From contig WQZN01000001.1 in assembly GCA_009780695.1 (NCBI GenBank), positions 186,001 to 250,000 on the forward strand: a DNA stretch of 64,000 bases, in the 5' to 3' direction. The stretch is from Microbacteriaceae bacterium (lineage in GTDB: Bacteria; Actinomycetota; Actinomycetes; Actinomycetales; Microbacteriaceae). The notes beneath the pieces were generated by a model. That model saw only the letters and a program-made list of their open reading frames with translations, searched no databases and was not told the DNA's origin. The position numbers and the translations under genes are program-made. Below, piece after piece: positions 7,534 through 14,794 of this stretch (within the stretch, counting starts at the first letter, position 1; the number at the start of each line of letters is the position of its first letter).

Positions 7534-7609
7534 AGGCCGCACGTTAGGGCCGCGGGCCGGTGCGCGCGAGCACCGACCCGCCGGGTGCGACGCGCTGCGA
7601 CCCACGCTA

Positions 7610-7681
7610 TTTCGCGCGTTACGGAGTTCGTCGCGCGCTGCGGCGGCCTGTAACGCGCGATGAACTCCGTAACGCGCGAAA
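7610..7681. repeat. Intergenic palindrome family A, copy 1
   Basis: Two 28-base arms (7610-7637 and 7654-7681) match in 27 of 28 positions, the exception being a G-T pair, around a 16-base loop. The arm begins TTTCGCGCGTTACGGAGTTC. It lies between the starts of the DUF1214 gene and the stop of the MarR gene. Two further copies are at 8991 and 11355. Confidence 0.92.
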
Positions 7682-7714
7682 AACGGACACGGCGCGGCGC
7701 AGCGCGACACGCGC

Positions 7715-8164
7715 TCAGGCCGGCTGGGCGGGGTGGCGCGCGAGCACGAGGTCGAGCAGTTCGACGAGCCGGGCCTGCTCGGCGGCGGTGAGCCCGTCGA
7801 GCAGTTCAGCCTGGACGGCGGATGACGCGCGCTGCAGTTCCGTGAGACGGGTGCGACCGGCATCCGTCACGCTCACGATGTTGCGGCGGCGATCGCCAGG
7901 GTCGGCGCGCCGCGTCACGTGCCCATTGGTGTCGAGACGCGTCACGATGCCATTCACGTTGTTGCGATCGAGCCCGAGGATGCGCCCGAGGTCGGCCTGG
8001 CTCAGATCGCCGTACTCGACGAGGCTCGCGAGCACCGCGAAGTCGGAGCGCGCCTCGAGCGGCAGCCTCTGCGCCGTCAGCCGAGCGCCGATCGTGGCGA
8101 GGCGGCCCGCCTGCCAGCTGACCAGATGCCGCAGGGCCTGCGGCGCGCGCACCTCGTTGTCCAT
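7715..8164 (-). CDS. MarR family transcriptional regulator
   Basis: A 149-residue winged-helix repressor. The recognition region reads LSQADLGRILGLDRNNVNGI, followed by the wing DPGDRRRNIVSVTDAG, both typical of MarR. Dimer helices frame it. It is read divergently from a short-chain dehydrogenase. The 93-base gap holds three near-identical 16-bp palindromes, the probable binding sites, so it likely represses both itself and the SDR until a ligand is bound. The start at 8164 is set by the family N-terminus and by the operators just upstream. The ligand is unknown. Confidence 0.9.
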   Translation of the reverse strand: MDNEVRAPQALRHLVSWQAGRLATIGARLTAQRLPLEARSDFAVLASLVEYGDLSQADLGRILGLDRNNVNGIVTRLDTNGHVTRRADPGDRRRNIVSVTDAGRTRLTELQRASSAVQAELLDGLTAAEQARLVELLDLVLARHPAQPA

Positions 8165-8179
8165 GTCGCGAGCATAACA

Positions 8180-8243
8180 GTTGGCGCAACCAACGATTCG
8201 TGTTACCGTTGGCGTCACCAACGATATGTTGGTGTCACCAACG
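8180..8243. promoter_or_regulatory. Triple operator between marR and the SDR gene
   Basis: Three copies of the 16-bp palindrome GTTGGYGNNACCAACG lie at 8180-8195, 8208-8223 and 8228-8243. Copies 2 and 3 start 20 bp apart, about two helix turns, and copies 1 and 2 start 28 bp apart. They fill the divergent region of the MarR and SDR genes, and copy 3 ends just before the SDR ribosome binding site (AAAGGAAG). They are the probable MarR binding sites. Confidence 0.88.
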
Positions 8244-8257
8244 AAAGGAAGACCCCC

Positions 8258-8976
8258 ATGACCACGAACCTCAGCGGCCGCCGCGTTCTCGTTCCCGGCG
8301 GCACGGGCGGTGTCGGCGCAGGCATCGTGCGCGCCTTCCTCGAGGCGGGGGCGGATGTCGTCGTGCCGACCCGCTCCGACGCCCGCGGTGCCGAACTGCG
8401 CGCCGTGCTCGGCGACCTCGGCCGCAGCCCTCTGCTGCACCTGCCGACGCACGACTACACGACCTTCACGGGGGCCCCGAGGTGCTGGCATCCACCATGG
8501 TCGAGATGCGCGGCGGCATCGACGACGTGATCGTCCCGGTCGGCGGCTGGTGGGCGGGCGGGCCGCTCACCGGAATCACCGCGGACGACTGGCAGCAGGC
8601 GTTCACGGGCCTCGCGACCGCGCACATGGGCCTCGCCCGGGCGGTGCTGCCGCGGATGTCGGGCGCCGGTGCCTACACGATCGTCGTCGGGCAGTCGGCC
8701 GAGTTCCCCGTGCCGGGCAGCGGCCTCGTGAGCATGGAGCAGACCGCGCTGCTCATGCTGCAGCGCGTGCTCGCCGCCGAGAACCCCGGGCGCCGCGTGC
8801 TCGCGCTTGAGCTCGGCCCGGTCGCGACGCGCTTCGCGCCCGGTGAGACCGGGTGGGTGACGAGCGAGCAGGTCGGCGCCGTGGCGATCGCGGCCTCGAC
8901 GGGTGCGGATGTCGCAAGCGGCACCGTGCTGCTGGCATCCGCCGCCGACGCCGCCGCGTTCCTCGCTGCGCGCTGA
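8258..8976 (+). pseudogene. Short-chain dehydrogenase/reductase with a frameshift
   Basis: The first part (ATG 8258) encodes MTTNLSGRRVLVPGGTGGVG, with the NAD(P)-binding TGxxxGxG-type loop, and stays in frame to about 8475. The rest of the protein (GPEVLASTMVEMRGGIDDVI ... to AAFLAAR) continues in a different frame to the stop at 8976. The break falls in a G5C4 run (ACGGGGGCCCCGAGG). One extra G would join the halves as TGGPEV. The reconstructed product would be about 239 residues. The usual YxxxK catalytic pair is not evident in the second half (LVSMEQTALLML at that place), so it is an atypical SDR. Either a sequencing error or a recent inactivation; intact codon use on both sides favours an error or a very young mutation. 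Confidence 0.78.
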
Positions 8977-8990
8977 CGCGGGCCGCGGAA

Positions 8991-9062
8991 TTTCGCGCGC
9001 TACGGAGTTCGTCGCGCGTTGTGGCGGCCGGTAACGCGCGATGAGCTCCGTAGCGCGCGAAA
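8991..9062. repeat. Intergenic palindrome family A, copy 2
   Basis: Arms 8991-9018 and 9035-9062 pair over 28 bases with only two G-T-compatible mismatches. They begin TTTCGCGCGCTACGGAGTTC and surround a 16-base loop. It lies between the convergent SDR and GNAT genes, where it could also end transcription. Confidence 0.92.
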
Positions 9063-9085
9063 AACAGGCTACTGCGGGGCGCGGC

Positions 9086-9565
9086 TCAGCGCGCGAGCCT
9101 GAGCTGCAGGATCAGGTCGCGCGGCGGCACGAAGCCGAGGCTGCGATAGAGCGGCGCGCCGTCCTCGGTGGCGGCGAGGCGGACGAGCGTCGCGTCCGTC
9201 TCGTCGCGGAACCACGCGAGCAGCGCCTCGACGCAGGCACGCGCGAGGCCGCGGCCGCGGAACGCGCGCTCGGTGCACACGTTCGCGAGCTCGCCGCGCA
9301 GTCCGCTCGGGCTGCGCGGGCTCGGCGCATGGTCCTCGACCGTGCCGATCGCGCAGCTGACCACGCCCTCGCCGGGCACCTCGGCGACGAACGCGGCGAA
9401 GCCGCGCGGGTCCGCCATGCGGCGCGCGAACCAGGCGGCGGCCGCCTCGCGCAGGCCCGGCACCGAATCGAAGTCGTCGCCCATCTCGGCCACCATGAGC
9501 GCGCGCAGCTCGATGAGGCGGGGGATGTCGGCGAGCCCCGCCCGCCTGGCGACCACGTCGTTCAT
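9086..9565 (-). CDS. GNAT family N-acetyltransferase
   Basis: A 159-residue GNAT protein. The acetyl-CoA pyrophosphate loop is visible as TERAFRGRGLARACVEAL (R-x-x-G-x-G/A), preceded by the strand GELANVC and followed by LVRLAATEDGAPLYRSLGF, the usual C-terminal strand and Y-x-x-x-GF. The substrate is unknown. The start at 9565 overlaps the stop of the upstream regulator (ATGA), so regulator and acetyltransferase are cotranscribed. The palindrome family A copy 2 lies just past the stop. Confidence 0.88.
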   Translation of the reverse strand: MNDVVARRAGLADIPRLIELRALMVAEMGDDFDSVPGLREAAAAWFARRMADPRGFAAFVAEVPGEGVVSCAIGTVEDHAPSPRSPSGLRGELANVCTERAFRGRGLARACVEALLAWFRDETDATLVRLAATEDGAPLYRSLGFVPPRDLILQLRLAR

Positions 9566-10473
9566 CGCACCATCTTCCCGTCCGCCCCGGGCACCGCGGC
9601 CCCCGCCGCGAGCGACGCGAGCAGCCGCAGCTTCTCCGCGGTCTCGCTGCCCTCGTCGGCGTAGTAGACGACGAGCAGCACATCGTCGACGGGCAGCTTG
9701 TCGCGGTGCAGGCGCAGCTCGCCGACGACGGGGTGCGCGACATCCGTCGTGCCGCCGCCGAGCGCCCGCACGTCGTGCCGCGCCCACAGCTCGCGGAAGC
9801 GCCCGCTCGCGACCGACAGCTCGCCGATGAGCTCGAGCACACGCGCGTCGGACACGTCGTCGCCGACCTGCTGGCGGAAGGCCGCGACGAAGCCCGCCGT
9901 CTGCCGGTCCCAGTCGATCTGGAACGCGTGTTCCTCGGGGTCGAGGATGAGCGAGCGCAGCCGGTTCTCACCCGGCCGCAGTCGCGGGTTGAGCGCCCGC
10001 GCGAGCTCGTTCGACGCGAGCACGTCGAAGGTCTTCCCCTCGACGAAGGCCGGCAGCCCGATCGACGCGAGCAGCGCATGCAGGCGGGCGGGGACCCGCT
10101 CGGCCGCGCCGCGGCGAGCGCGCGCCCGCGCCTGCGTGCGGTGTGGCGGCTCGGGGCGCGCGAGCAGCATCAGGTAGTCGAGCTCGACGTCGTCGAGCTG
10201 CAGCACGCGCGCGAGCGCCTCGAGCACCTGCGGCGACGGGTTGTGGTCGCGGCCGCGCTCGAGGCGCAGGTAGTAGTCCGAGCTGATGCCCGCGAGCATC
10301 GCGACCTCTTCGCGGCGCAGGCCCGGAACCCGACGGCGCGGGCCCGAGGGGATGCCGGCCTGCTCCGGCGTCACGAGGCCGCGGCGCGCGCGCAGGTAGG
10401 CGCCCAGGCGGTTCGTCTCGGGGCCGTCCGGCCCGAGGGCCCCGGCGGCATCCTCATCGTCTCGTTCGTCCAT
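9562..10473 (-). CDS. XRE-type regulator with MmyB-like ligand domain
   Basis: A 303-residue regulator. The helix-turn-helix lies around residues 45-85 (RVPGLRREEVAMLAGISSDY, then YLRLERGRD), the block typical of MmyB-type actinobacterial regulators. The C-terminal two thirds (LPAFVEGKTFDVLASNELA, ... NRLRSLILDPE) match the PAS-like MmyB ligand-binding domain thought to bind lipids or fatty acids. It is read divergently from the SDR at 10577, and this regulator-SDR pairing is very common in actinobacteria, so the SDR is its probable target. ATG 10473 is chosen, with a GTG two codons upstream as the alternative. Confidence 0.9.
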   Translation of the reverse strand: MDERDDEDAAGALGPDGPETNRLGAYLRARRGLVTPEQAGIPSGPRRRVPGLRREEVAMLAGISSDYYLRLERGRDHNPSPQVLEALARVLQLDDVELDYLMLLARPEPPHRTQARARARRGAAERVPARLHALLASIGLPAFVEGKTFDVLASNELARALNPRLRPGENRLRSLILDPEEHAFQIDWDRQTAGFVAAFRQQVGDDVSDARVLELIGELSVASGRFRELWARHDVRALGGGTTDVAHPVVGELRLHRDKLPVDDVLLVVYYADEGSETAEKLRLLASLAAGAAVPGADGKMVR

Positions 10474-10576
10474 CACGCCCACGGTAGCCCCGGCGGGCCG
10501 CGCGAGCCGGGGCCCTGCCACTACCCGGATCCGCAGGGTTCTGCCTCGCCCGCCGCGACCCGCGCACGCTGAGGCC

Positions 10577-11323
10577 ATGGACATCACCGACCGCACCGTA
10601 TTCATCGTCGGCGGCACCTCGGGCATCGGCCTGGGGCTCGCCCGCCGCTTCGCCGCCGCCGGCAGCACCGTCGTCATCGGCGGGCGCCGCACCGACCCCA
10701 TCGACGGCTTCGAGCTCGTCGAGATCGACGTCACCGACTCCGGCTCGGTCGAGCGCGCCCGCGACGCGGTGCTCGCGCGGCATCCCGGGCTCGACACGGT
10801 CGTCACCATGGCGGGCGTGCTGCTGTTCGAGGACCTGCGCGACCCCGCGCACTTCGCGACCGCGCAGACGACGATCGAGGTCAACGTGCTCGGCACGATC
10901 CGCGTGACGGATGCCTTCACGCCCCACTTCCTGGGCCGCGGCGACGGCGCCTTCGTGACCGTCTCGTCGGGCATCGGCTTCCTGCCGTTCCCGCTCATGG
11001 CGACCTACGGCGCGTCGAAGGCGGCCGTGCACTCGTACTCCGAGTCGCTGCGCAAGCACCTCGAGGGCACCGGCGTCACGGTGCACGAGCTCGTGCCGCC
11101 GGCCGTCGCGACGACCCCCGAGCACGAGGCGCAGAACCCGGCCGCGCTGAAGCTCGCGGACTACCTCGACGAGGTCGTGGGGCTGCTCTCGGCCGACCCG
11201 ACGCCCGACGAGATCCTGGTGCGGGGCGTGCAGATGCACCGCTGGGCCGAGCGGGACGGCACGTACGCCGAGCTGCTCGAGCGCCGCTCGGCCCCGCTCG
11301 CGCAACTGCCGGGGCGGGCGTAG
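10577..11323 (+). CDS. Short-chain dehydrogenase/reductase (classical SDR)
   Basis: A 248-residue cytosolic oxidoreductase with a full set of classical SDR motifs. It has the coenzyme loop VGGTSGIGLGLA at residues 11-22, the NAG-equivalent TMAG, the catalytic Ser in VTVSSGIG and the catalytic pair YGASKAA. The shape and the C-terminal region (VHELVPPAVATTPE) resemble the DltE-like group. The substrate is unknown. It is divergent from the MmyB-type regulator, which probably controls it. Palindrome family A copy 3 follows within 35 bases of the stop. Confidence 0.92.
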   Translation: MDITDRTVFIVGGTSGIGLGLARRFAAAGSTVVIGGRRTDPIDGFELVEIDVTDSGSVERARDAVLARHPGLDTVVTMAGVLLFEDLRDPAHFATAQTTIEVNVLGTIRVTDAFTPHFLGRGDGAFVTVSSGIGFLPFPLMATYGASKAAVHSYSESLRKHLEGTGVTVHELVPPAVATTPEHEAQNPAALKLADYLDEVVGLLSADPTPDEILVRGVQMHRWAERDGTYAELLERRSAPLAQLPGRA

Positions 11324-11354
11324 CGGCGGCGGCGCGCCGCACCGCCCGGCCGCC

Positions 11355-11426
11355 TTTCGCGCGGTACGGAGTTCGTCGCGCGTTGCGGAGCCGCCTACCG
11401 CACGGCGAACTCCGCACCGCGCGAAA
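11355..11426. repeat. Intergenic palindrome family A, copy 3
   Basis: Arms 11355-11382 and 11399-11426 pair in 25 of 28 positions around a 16-base loop. The tenth arm position is G paired with C here, whereas copies 1 and 2 have T-A and C-G. It lies between the convergent SDR (ends 11323) and DUF2000 gene (ends 11482). Confidence 0.9.
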
Positions 11427-11481
11427 CTTCGACCCCGCGCGGGGCCCCAGCTAGAGCACCCCGCCGTTCGCATCGCGCTGC

Positions 11482-11949
11482 TCAGTAGAGCGGCAGCCGC
11501 CCCACGATGCGGTCGACGCGGTTGCGAGGGCCGACGATGCCGACGGCGCCGTAGGCGATCCGATCGGCGGCCTTCCCCGACATCACACTGAGGTACTCGT
11601 CGTAGACGCGGGTGAGCTGGGCGTCCTCGGGCATGTCGACGGTGTGCAGCTCGGGGGATGCCGCGGCCTTCGCCCGGATCGTGCGCAGCGTCTCGGCCGG
11701 GGCGCGCAGCACGGTGCACCCCGCCCACGGCAGCCCGGGGTGGGCCGAGCCCTCGGCGTCGACCGCGTCGGGGCCGAGCAGCCCTGCGACCGCGCGGCCC
11801 GTGGCCGCGGCCGTGCACACGGCGGCGTTCAGCGCGCGGCCCGGCGGCAGCGCCTCGTCGACCACGACGACCCACTTGAGGCGGGCCGAGCGGGTCGGGG
11901 CGGAGGTGTCGATCTCATCGGGCGCGAAGCCGATTGCGGGGGCATCCAT
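11482..11949 (-). CDS. DUF2000 family protein
   Basis: A 155-residue protein with the DUF2000 layout. It has KWVVVVDEALPPGRALNAAV near the start, then VAGLLGPDAVDAEGSAHPGL, the Trp-containing turn LPWAGCTVLRA and the C-terminal YDEYLSVMSGK. The fold is related to peptidyl-tRNA hydrolase 2, but the function is not established. It is divergent from an Lrp/AsnC regulator 68 bases away, a conserved pairing that makes it the likely target. The start at 11949 (MDAPAIG) is chosen since the longer track ORF crosses the divergent promoter. Confidence 0.82.
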   Translation of the reverse strand: MDAPAIGFAPDEIDTSAPTRSARLKWVVVVDEALPPGRALNAAVCTAAATGRAVAGLLGPDAVDAEGSAHPGLPWAGCTVLRAPAETLRTIRAKAAASPELHTVDMPEDAQLTRVYDEYLSVMSGKAADRIAYGAVGIVGPRNRVDRIVGRLPLY

Positions 11950-12005
11950 GCGCTCAGCAATCCATATCGTCGGGCGCGATTCAAGTGTGCCGGACTTAAT
12001 GCGCC

Positions 12006-12011
12006 TAGCCT
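12006..12011 (+). promoter_or_regulatory. -10 box of a leaderless Lrp/AsnC transcript
   Basis: TAGCCT ends six bases before the ATG at 12018 and no Shine-Dalgarno sequence is present, so transcription probably begins at the start codon itself. Confidence 0.6.
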
Positions 12012-12017
12012 GGCGAT

Positions 12018-12551
12018 ATGGCGAATCTCGATGATGTGGATGCCGCGATCCTGGCCGTCCTGCAGAACAACGCACGGACGAGCAATCGCGACGTCGCGGC
12101 CGCCGCGGGCGTCTCGCCGACCACCGCGCTCGAGCGCACCCGTGGCCTCTACGAGCGCGGCGTCGTCACGGGCGCGCGCCTCGACGTGAGCCTGCCGGCG
12201 ATCGGGCGCGGGGTGCAGGCGCTCATCTCGGTGCGCATCCGGCCGCCGAAGCGCACGGTGCTCGAGGCCTTCCGCGACTGGGTCGCGACGCTGCCCGAGA
12301 CCCTCGGCGTGTTCGTCACGGCAGGCGATCAGGACTTCATCCTGCACGTCGCCGTCGCCGACAACGACGCCCTGTACGCGTTCGTCATCGACACGCTCAC
12401 CACGCGGCCCGAGATCGTGGACGTCCGCACCTCGGTCGTCTACGAGCACCTCAAGCGCGCGGTCGTCGCCCCGACCGCGGTCGCGCCGACCGCGCGACGC
12501 GCGGGTGATCGGGGGGCGCGGCCGCCGACATCCGCCCCGACTCCGCTCTAG
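12018..12551 (+). CDS. Lrp/AsnC family transcriptional regulator
   Basis: A 177-residue regulator. The N-terminal helix-turn-helix reads LDDVDAAILAVLQNNARTSN and DVAAAAGVSPTTALERTRGL. The C-terminal RAM/AsnC ligand-binding domain follows (VQALISVRIRPPKRT, GVFVTAGDQDFILHVAVAD). Lrp/AsnC proteins act as dimers to octamers and sense amino acids. The last 25 residues (Pro/Thr/Ala-rich, APTAVAPTARRAGDRG) go beyond the usual length and look disordered. It is divergent from the DUF2000 gene, its likely target. Its stop TAG is part of the -10 box of the next gene. Confidence 0.9.
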   Translation: MANLDDVDAAILAVLQNNARTSNRDVAAAAGVSPTTALERTRGLYERGVVTGARLDVSLPAIGRGVQALISVRIRPPKRTVLEAFRDWVATLPETLGVFVTAGDQDFILHVAVADNDALYAFVIDTLTTRPEIVDVRTSVVYEHLKRAVVAPTAVAPTARRAGDRGARPPTSAPTPL

Positions 12552-12554
12552 CCT
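12549..12554 (+). promoter_or_regulatory. -10 box overlapping the lrp stop codon, for the DUF1304 gene
   Basis: TAGCCT begins with the stop codon TAG of the upstream gene and ends six bases before ATG 12561. The same hexamer and distance are found before the upstream gene's own start, so the DUF1304 gene may have its own leaderless transcript. Confidence 0.55.
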
Positions 12555-12560
12555 GGCCGC

Positions 12561-12947
12561 ATGCAGACCGTCGCACTGATCTTCGCGCTCGCCGCCGCGG
12601 CGCTCCACGTCCTGATCTTCGCCATGGAGTCGGTGCTCTGGCGCCGGCCCGCGATCTGGCAGCGCTTCAACGTCGCCGACCAGGCGCAGGCGGATGCCAC
12701 CGCCCAGCTCGCCTACAACCAGGGCTTCTACAACCTGTTCCTCGCGATCGCCGCGGTCGTCGGGCCGATCCTGGTGTGGGCGGGGGCCGACGTCGCGGGC
12801 TGGACCCTCACGATCACCGCGGTCGCCTCGATGGTCGCGGCGGCATGCGTACTCACGACCCTCGGGAAGGAGTTCGTGCGCCCCGCCCTCACCCAGGGTG
12901 TGATCCCGCTCGCGGCGCTCGTGCTCGGCATCCTCGCCATCGCCTGA
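12561..12947 (+). CDS. DUF1304 family membrane protein
   Basis: A 128-residue protein with four hydrophobic helices. Family motifs are HVLIFAMESVLW in helix 1 and LAYNQGFYNLFLAIAA in helix 2 (the NQGxYN element is characteristic). The role is unknown. It follows the Lrp gene by nine bases. It is a plausible transporter or membrane enzyme accessory, but nothing in the sequence says more. Confidence 0.9.
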   Translation: MQTVALIFALAAAALHVLIFAMESVLWRRPAIWQRFNVADQAQADATAQLAYNQGFYNLFLAIAAVVGPILVWAGADVAGWTLTITAVASMVAAACVLTTLGKEFVRPALTQGVIPLAALVLGILAIA

Positions 12948-12964
12948 TCGCGCCCCGCGAACCC

Positions 12965-13042
12965 CGTCGGGCACTTTTTCCACTGGCGGGCATACAGAAC
13001 CGCGCCGCCGGCTATGCCCGCCGCTGGAAAAAGTGCCCGACG
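12965..13042. repeat. Intergenic palindrome family B, copy 1
   Basis: Arms 12965-12994 and 13013-13042 pair in 28 of 30 positions around an 18-base loop. The arm reads CGTCGGGCACTTTTTCCACT and continues GGCGGGCATA. Because the right arm also contains a GGAAAAAG run, either strand ends in a T-rich side. It is 17 bases past the DUF1304 stop. Confidence 0.92.
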
Positions 13043-13132
13043 GCCGCGCGCGTCCAGAAATGCCGAGTTCACCCGCGCGCAACCCGATGCCCAGCTAATC
13101 CGGAGGAATGGCTTCCATTTTGCGCATACTGT

Positions 13133-13157
13133 AATTCGGAGTTCTCCTCTCCGAATT
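13133..13157. promoter_or_regulatory. Operator-like inverted repeat in the promoter of the MFS gene
   Basis: AATTCGGAG (13133-13141) is mirrored by CTCCGAATT (13149-13157) with a 7-base spacer. A -10-like CATACT lies at 13125-13130, so the repeat would cover the transcription start. It is a candidate site for the TetR regulator encoded at 14757. A smaller palindrome, AATGGCTTCCATT, lies at 13107-13119. Confidence 0.6.
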
Positions 13158-13184
13158 CAGCACCGCCACACCTCGGGAGCCTTC

Positions 13185-14717
13185 ATGTCAGCCACCGCAA
13201 CCGCGCCCGTGCCGCTCGCCGTCACGGACCCGCACGCCGAGCACCACCACAACCGGCGCTGGGTCATCCTCGTCGTCCTGGCGCTCAGCCAGCTCATGGT
13301 CATCCTCGACTCGACCGTCGTGAACATCGCCCTGCCGACCGCGCAGAAGGCCCTCGCGTTCAGCGACAACGACCGCCAGTGGATCATCACCGGCTACACC
13401 CTCGCGTTCGGCAGCCTACTGCTGTTCGCCGGCCGCCTGGCCGACCTCTTCGGCCGCAAGTGGGCGCTCATCATCGGCCTCGCGGGCTTCGCGGCGGCCT
13501 CCGCGCTCGGCGGCGCGGCCCACTCCTTCGAGATGCTCGTCACGGCGCGCGTCATCCAGGGCGCGTTCGGCGCGATCCTGGCGCCCGCCGTCCTCGCGAT
13601 CCTCACCACGACCTTCGTCGACGGCAAGGAACGCGGCCGCGCCTTCGGCGTCTTCGGCGCGATCGGCGGCGGCGGCGCGGCCCTCGGCCTGCTGCTCGGC
13701 GGCGTGCTCACCGAGTACTTCTCGTGGCGCGCCACCATGTTCGTGAACATCTTCTTCGCGATCCCCGCCCTGATCGGGGCGTTCGTCCTGCTCCGCCACT
13801 CGGCGAGCGCGCACCGCCCGAAGCTCGACCTGCCCGGGGCCGTCACGATCACCGCGGGCCTGTTCGCGCTGGTCTACGGCTTCTCGCTCGCCGACACCGA
13901 CGGCTGGCGGGATGCCAAGACCCTCGGCTTCCTGATCGCCTCCGGCATCCTGCTCATCGCGTTCGTCGTCATCGAGGCCCGCTCGAAGCACGCGCTGCTG
14001 CCCCTGCGCATCCTGCTCGACCGCACCCGCGGCGGCGGCCTCATCGCGATGTTCCTCGCGACCACCGGCATGTTCGGCGTCTTCCTGTTCATGACCTACT
14101 ACCTGCAGGCGAACCTCGGCTACAGCGCGGTCAAGACGGGCGTCGCCTTCCTGCCGCTGCCCGCCGCGATCATCGTGATGGCCGCGATCGTGATGCCGCG
14201 CCTGCAGCGCCGCGTCAGCCCGAAGGTGCTCGTGCCGGCGGGCATGCTGCTCGGCGCGGTCGCGCTCGCGCTGCTGACCCGCATCCAGGTCGTCGGGCAC
14301 TACGCGGCGGACGTGCTGCCCAGCCTGATCCTGCTCGGCTTCGGCATGGGCACCCTGTTCGCGATCGCCATGAGCATCTCGACGCTGCGCCTCACCCAGC
14401 AGGACGCGGGCGTCGGCTCGGCGACCGTCAACACGGTGCAGCAGGTCGGCGGATCGATCGGCACCGCGCTGCTCAACACGATCGCGTCGACCGCGATCAC
14501 GGCCTACATCGCCGACCACATCGCGAGCGCCCACGACAAGGCGAGCCAGCTGGCGATCCAGGCGCAGGGCGCGATCGACGGCTACCACCACGCGTTCTGG
14601 CTGGCCTCGGCGATCTTCGCGGCCGGCGCGATCATCACCGCGATCGTGCTGCGCCCGGGCGTGCCTGAGGAATTCGTCCACGACTCGGGCGAGCAGCCTG
14701 CGATGATTCACGCATAG
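13185..14717 (+). CDS. DHA2/EmrB-QacA family drug:H+ antiporter (MFS)
   Basis: A 510-residue membrane protein with about 14 hydrophobic helices, the size and layout of the DHA2 group. Motif D1 (LDSTVVNIALPTA) is in helix 1, motif A (GRLADLFGRK) between helices 2 and 3, and motif C-like GGGGAALGLLLGGVLTEYFSWR in helix 5 (quoted in part). The C-terminal part has QQVGGSIGTALLNT, typical of EmrB. It probably exports hydrophobic drugs or natural products by proton antiport. A His-rich N-terminus (HAEHHHNRRW) is present. The TetR gene follows 39 bases downstream in the same direction and is the probable local regulator. Confidence 0.93.
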   Translation: MSATATAPVPLAVTDPHAEHHHNRRWVILVVLALSQLMVILDSTVVNIALPTAQKALAFSDNDRQWIITGYTLAFGSLLLFAGRLADLFGRKWALIIGLAGFAAASALGGAAHSFEMLVTARVIQGAFGAILAPAVLAILTTTFVDGKERGRAFGVFGAIGGGGAALGLLLGGVLTEYFSWRATMFVNIFFAIPALIGAFVLLRHSASAHRPKLDLPGAVTITAGLFALVYGFSLADTDGWRDAKTLGFLIASGILLIAFVVIEARSKHALLPLRILLDRTRGGGLIAMFLATTGMFGVFLFMTYYLQANLGYSAVKTGVAFLPLPAAIIVMAAIVMPRLQRRVSPKVLVPAGMLLGAVALALLTRIQVVGHYAADVLPSLILLGFGMGTLFAIAMSISTLRLTQQDAGVGSATVNTVQQVGGSIGTALLNTIASTAITAYIADHIASAHDKASQLAIQAQGAIDGYHHAFWLASAIFAAGAIITAIVLRPGVPEEFVHDSGEQPAMIHA

Positions 14718-14732
14718 GCATCGCATCAGAGG

Positions 14733-14794
14733 CGAAGCGGCCGGGAAGGACCATCTGTGAGCACCACTGCGGATGCCGATTCCCGGCCGCTTCG
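14733..14794. promoter_or_regulatory. Perfect 15-bp inverted repeat around the tetR start codon
   Basis: CGAAGCGGCCGGGAA (14733-14747) is mirrored exactly at 14780-14794 with a 32-base spacer. The left arm includes part of the GGGAAGGA ribosome binding site, the spacer holds the GTG start and the right arm codes for residues 8-13. In RNA this would form a hairpin that covers the binding site; in DNA it could be an operator pair. Confidence 0.75.

Noticed and set aside
7610-7681. Palindrome family A as a CRISPR repeat
   Set aside because: Copies are 1.4-2.4 kb apart with genes between, are hairpins of about 70 bases, and have no spacers or cas genes nearby.
8460-8485. Programmed frameshift in the SDR gene
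   Set aside because: The G5C4 run is not a known slippery site, no stimulatory hairpin or internal ribosome binding site was seen, and SDR genes are not known to use recoding.
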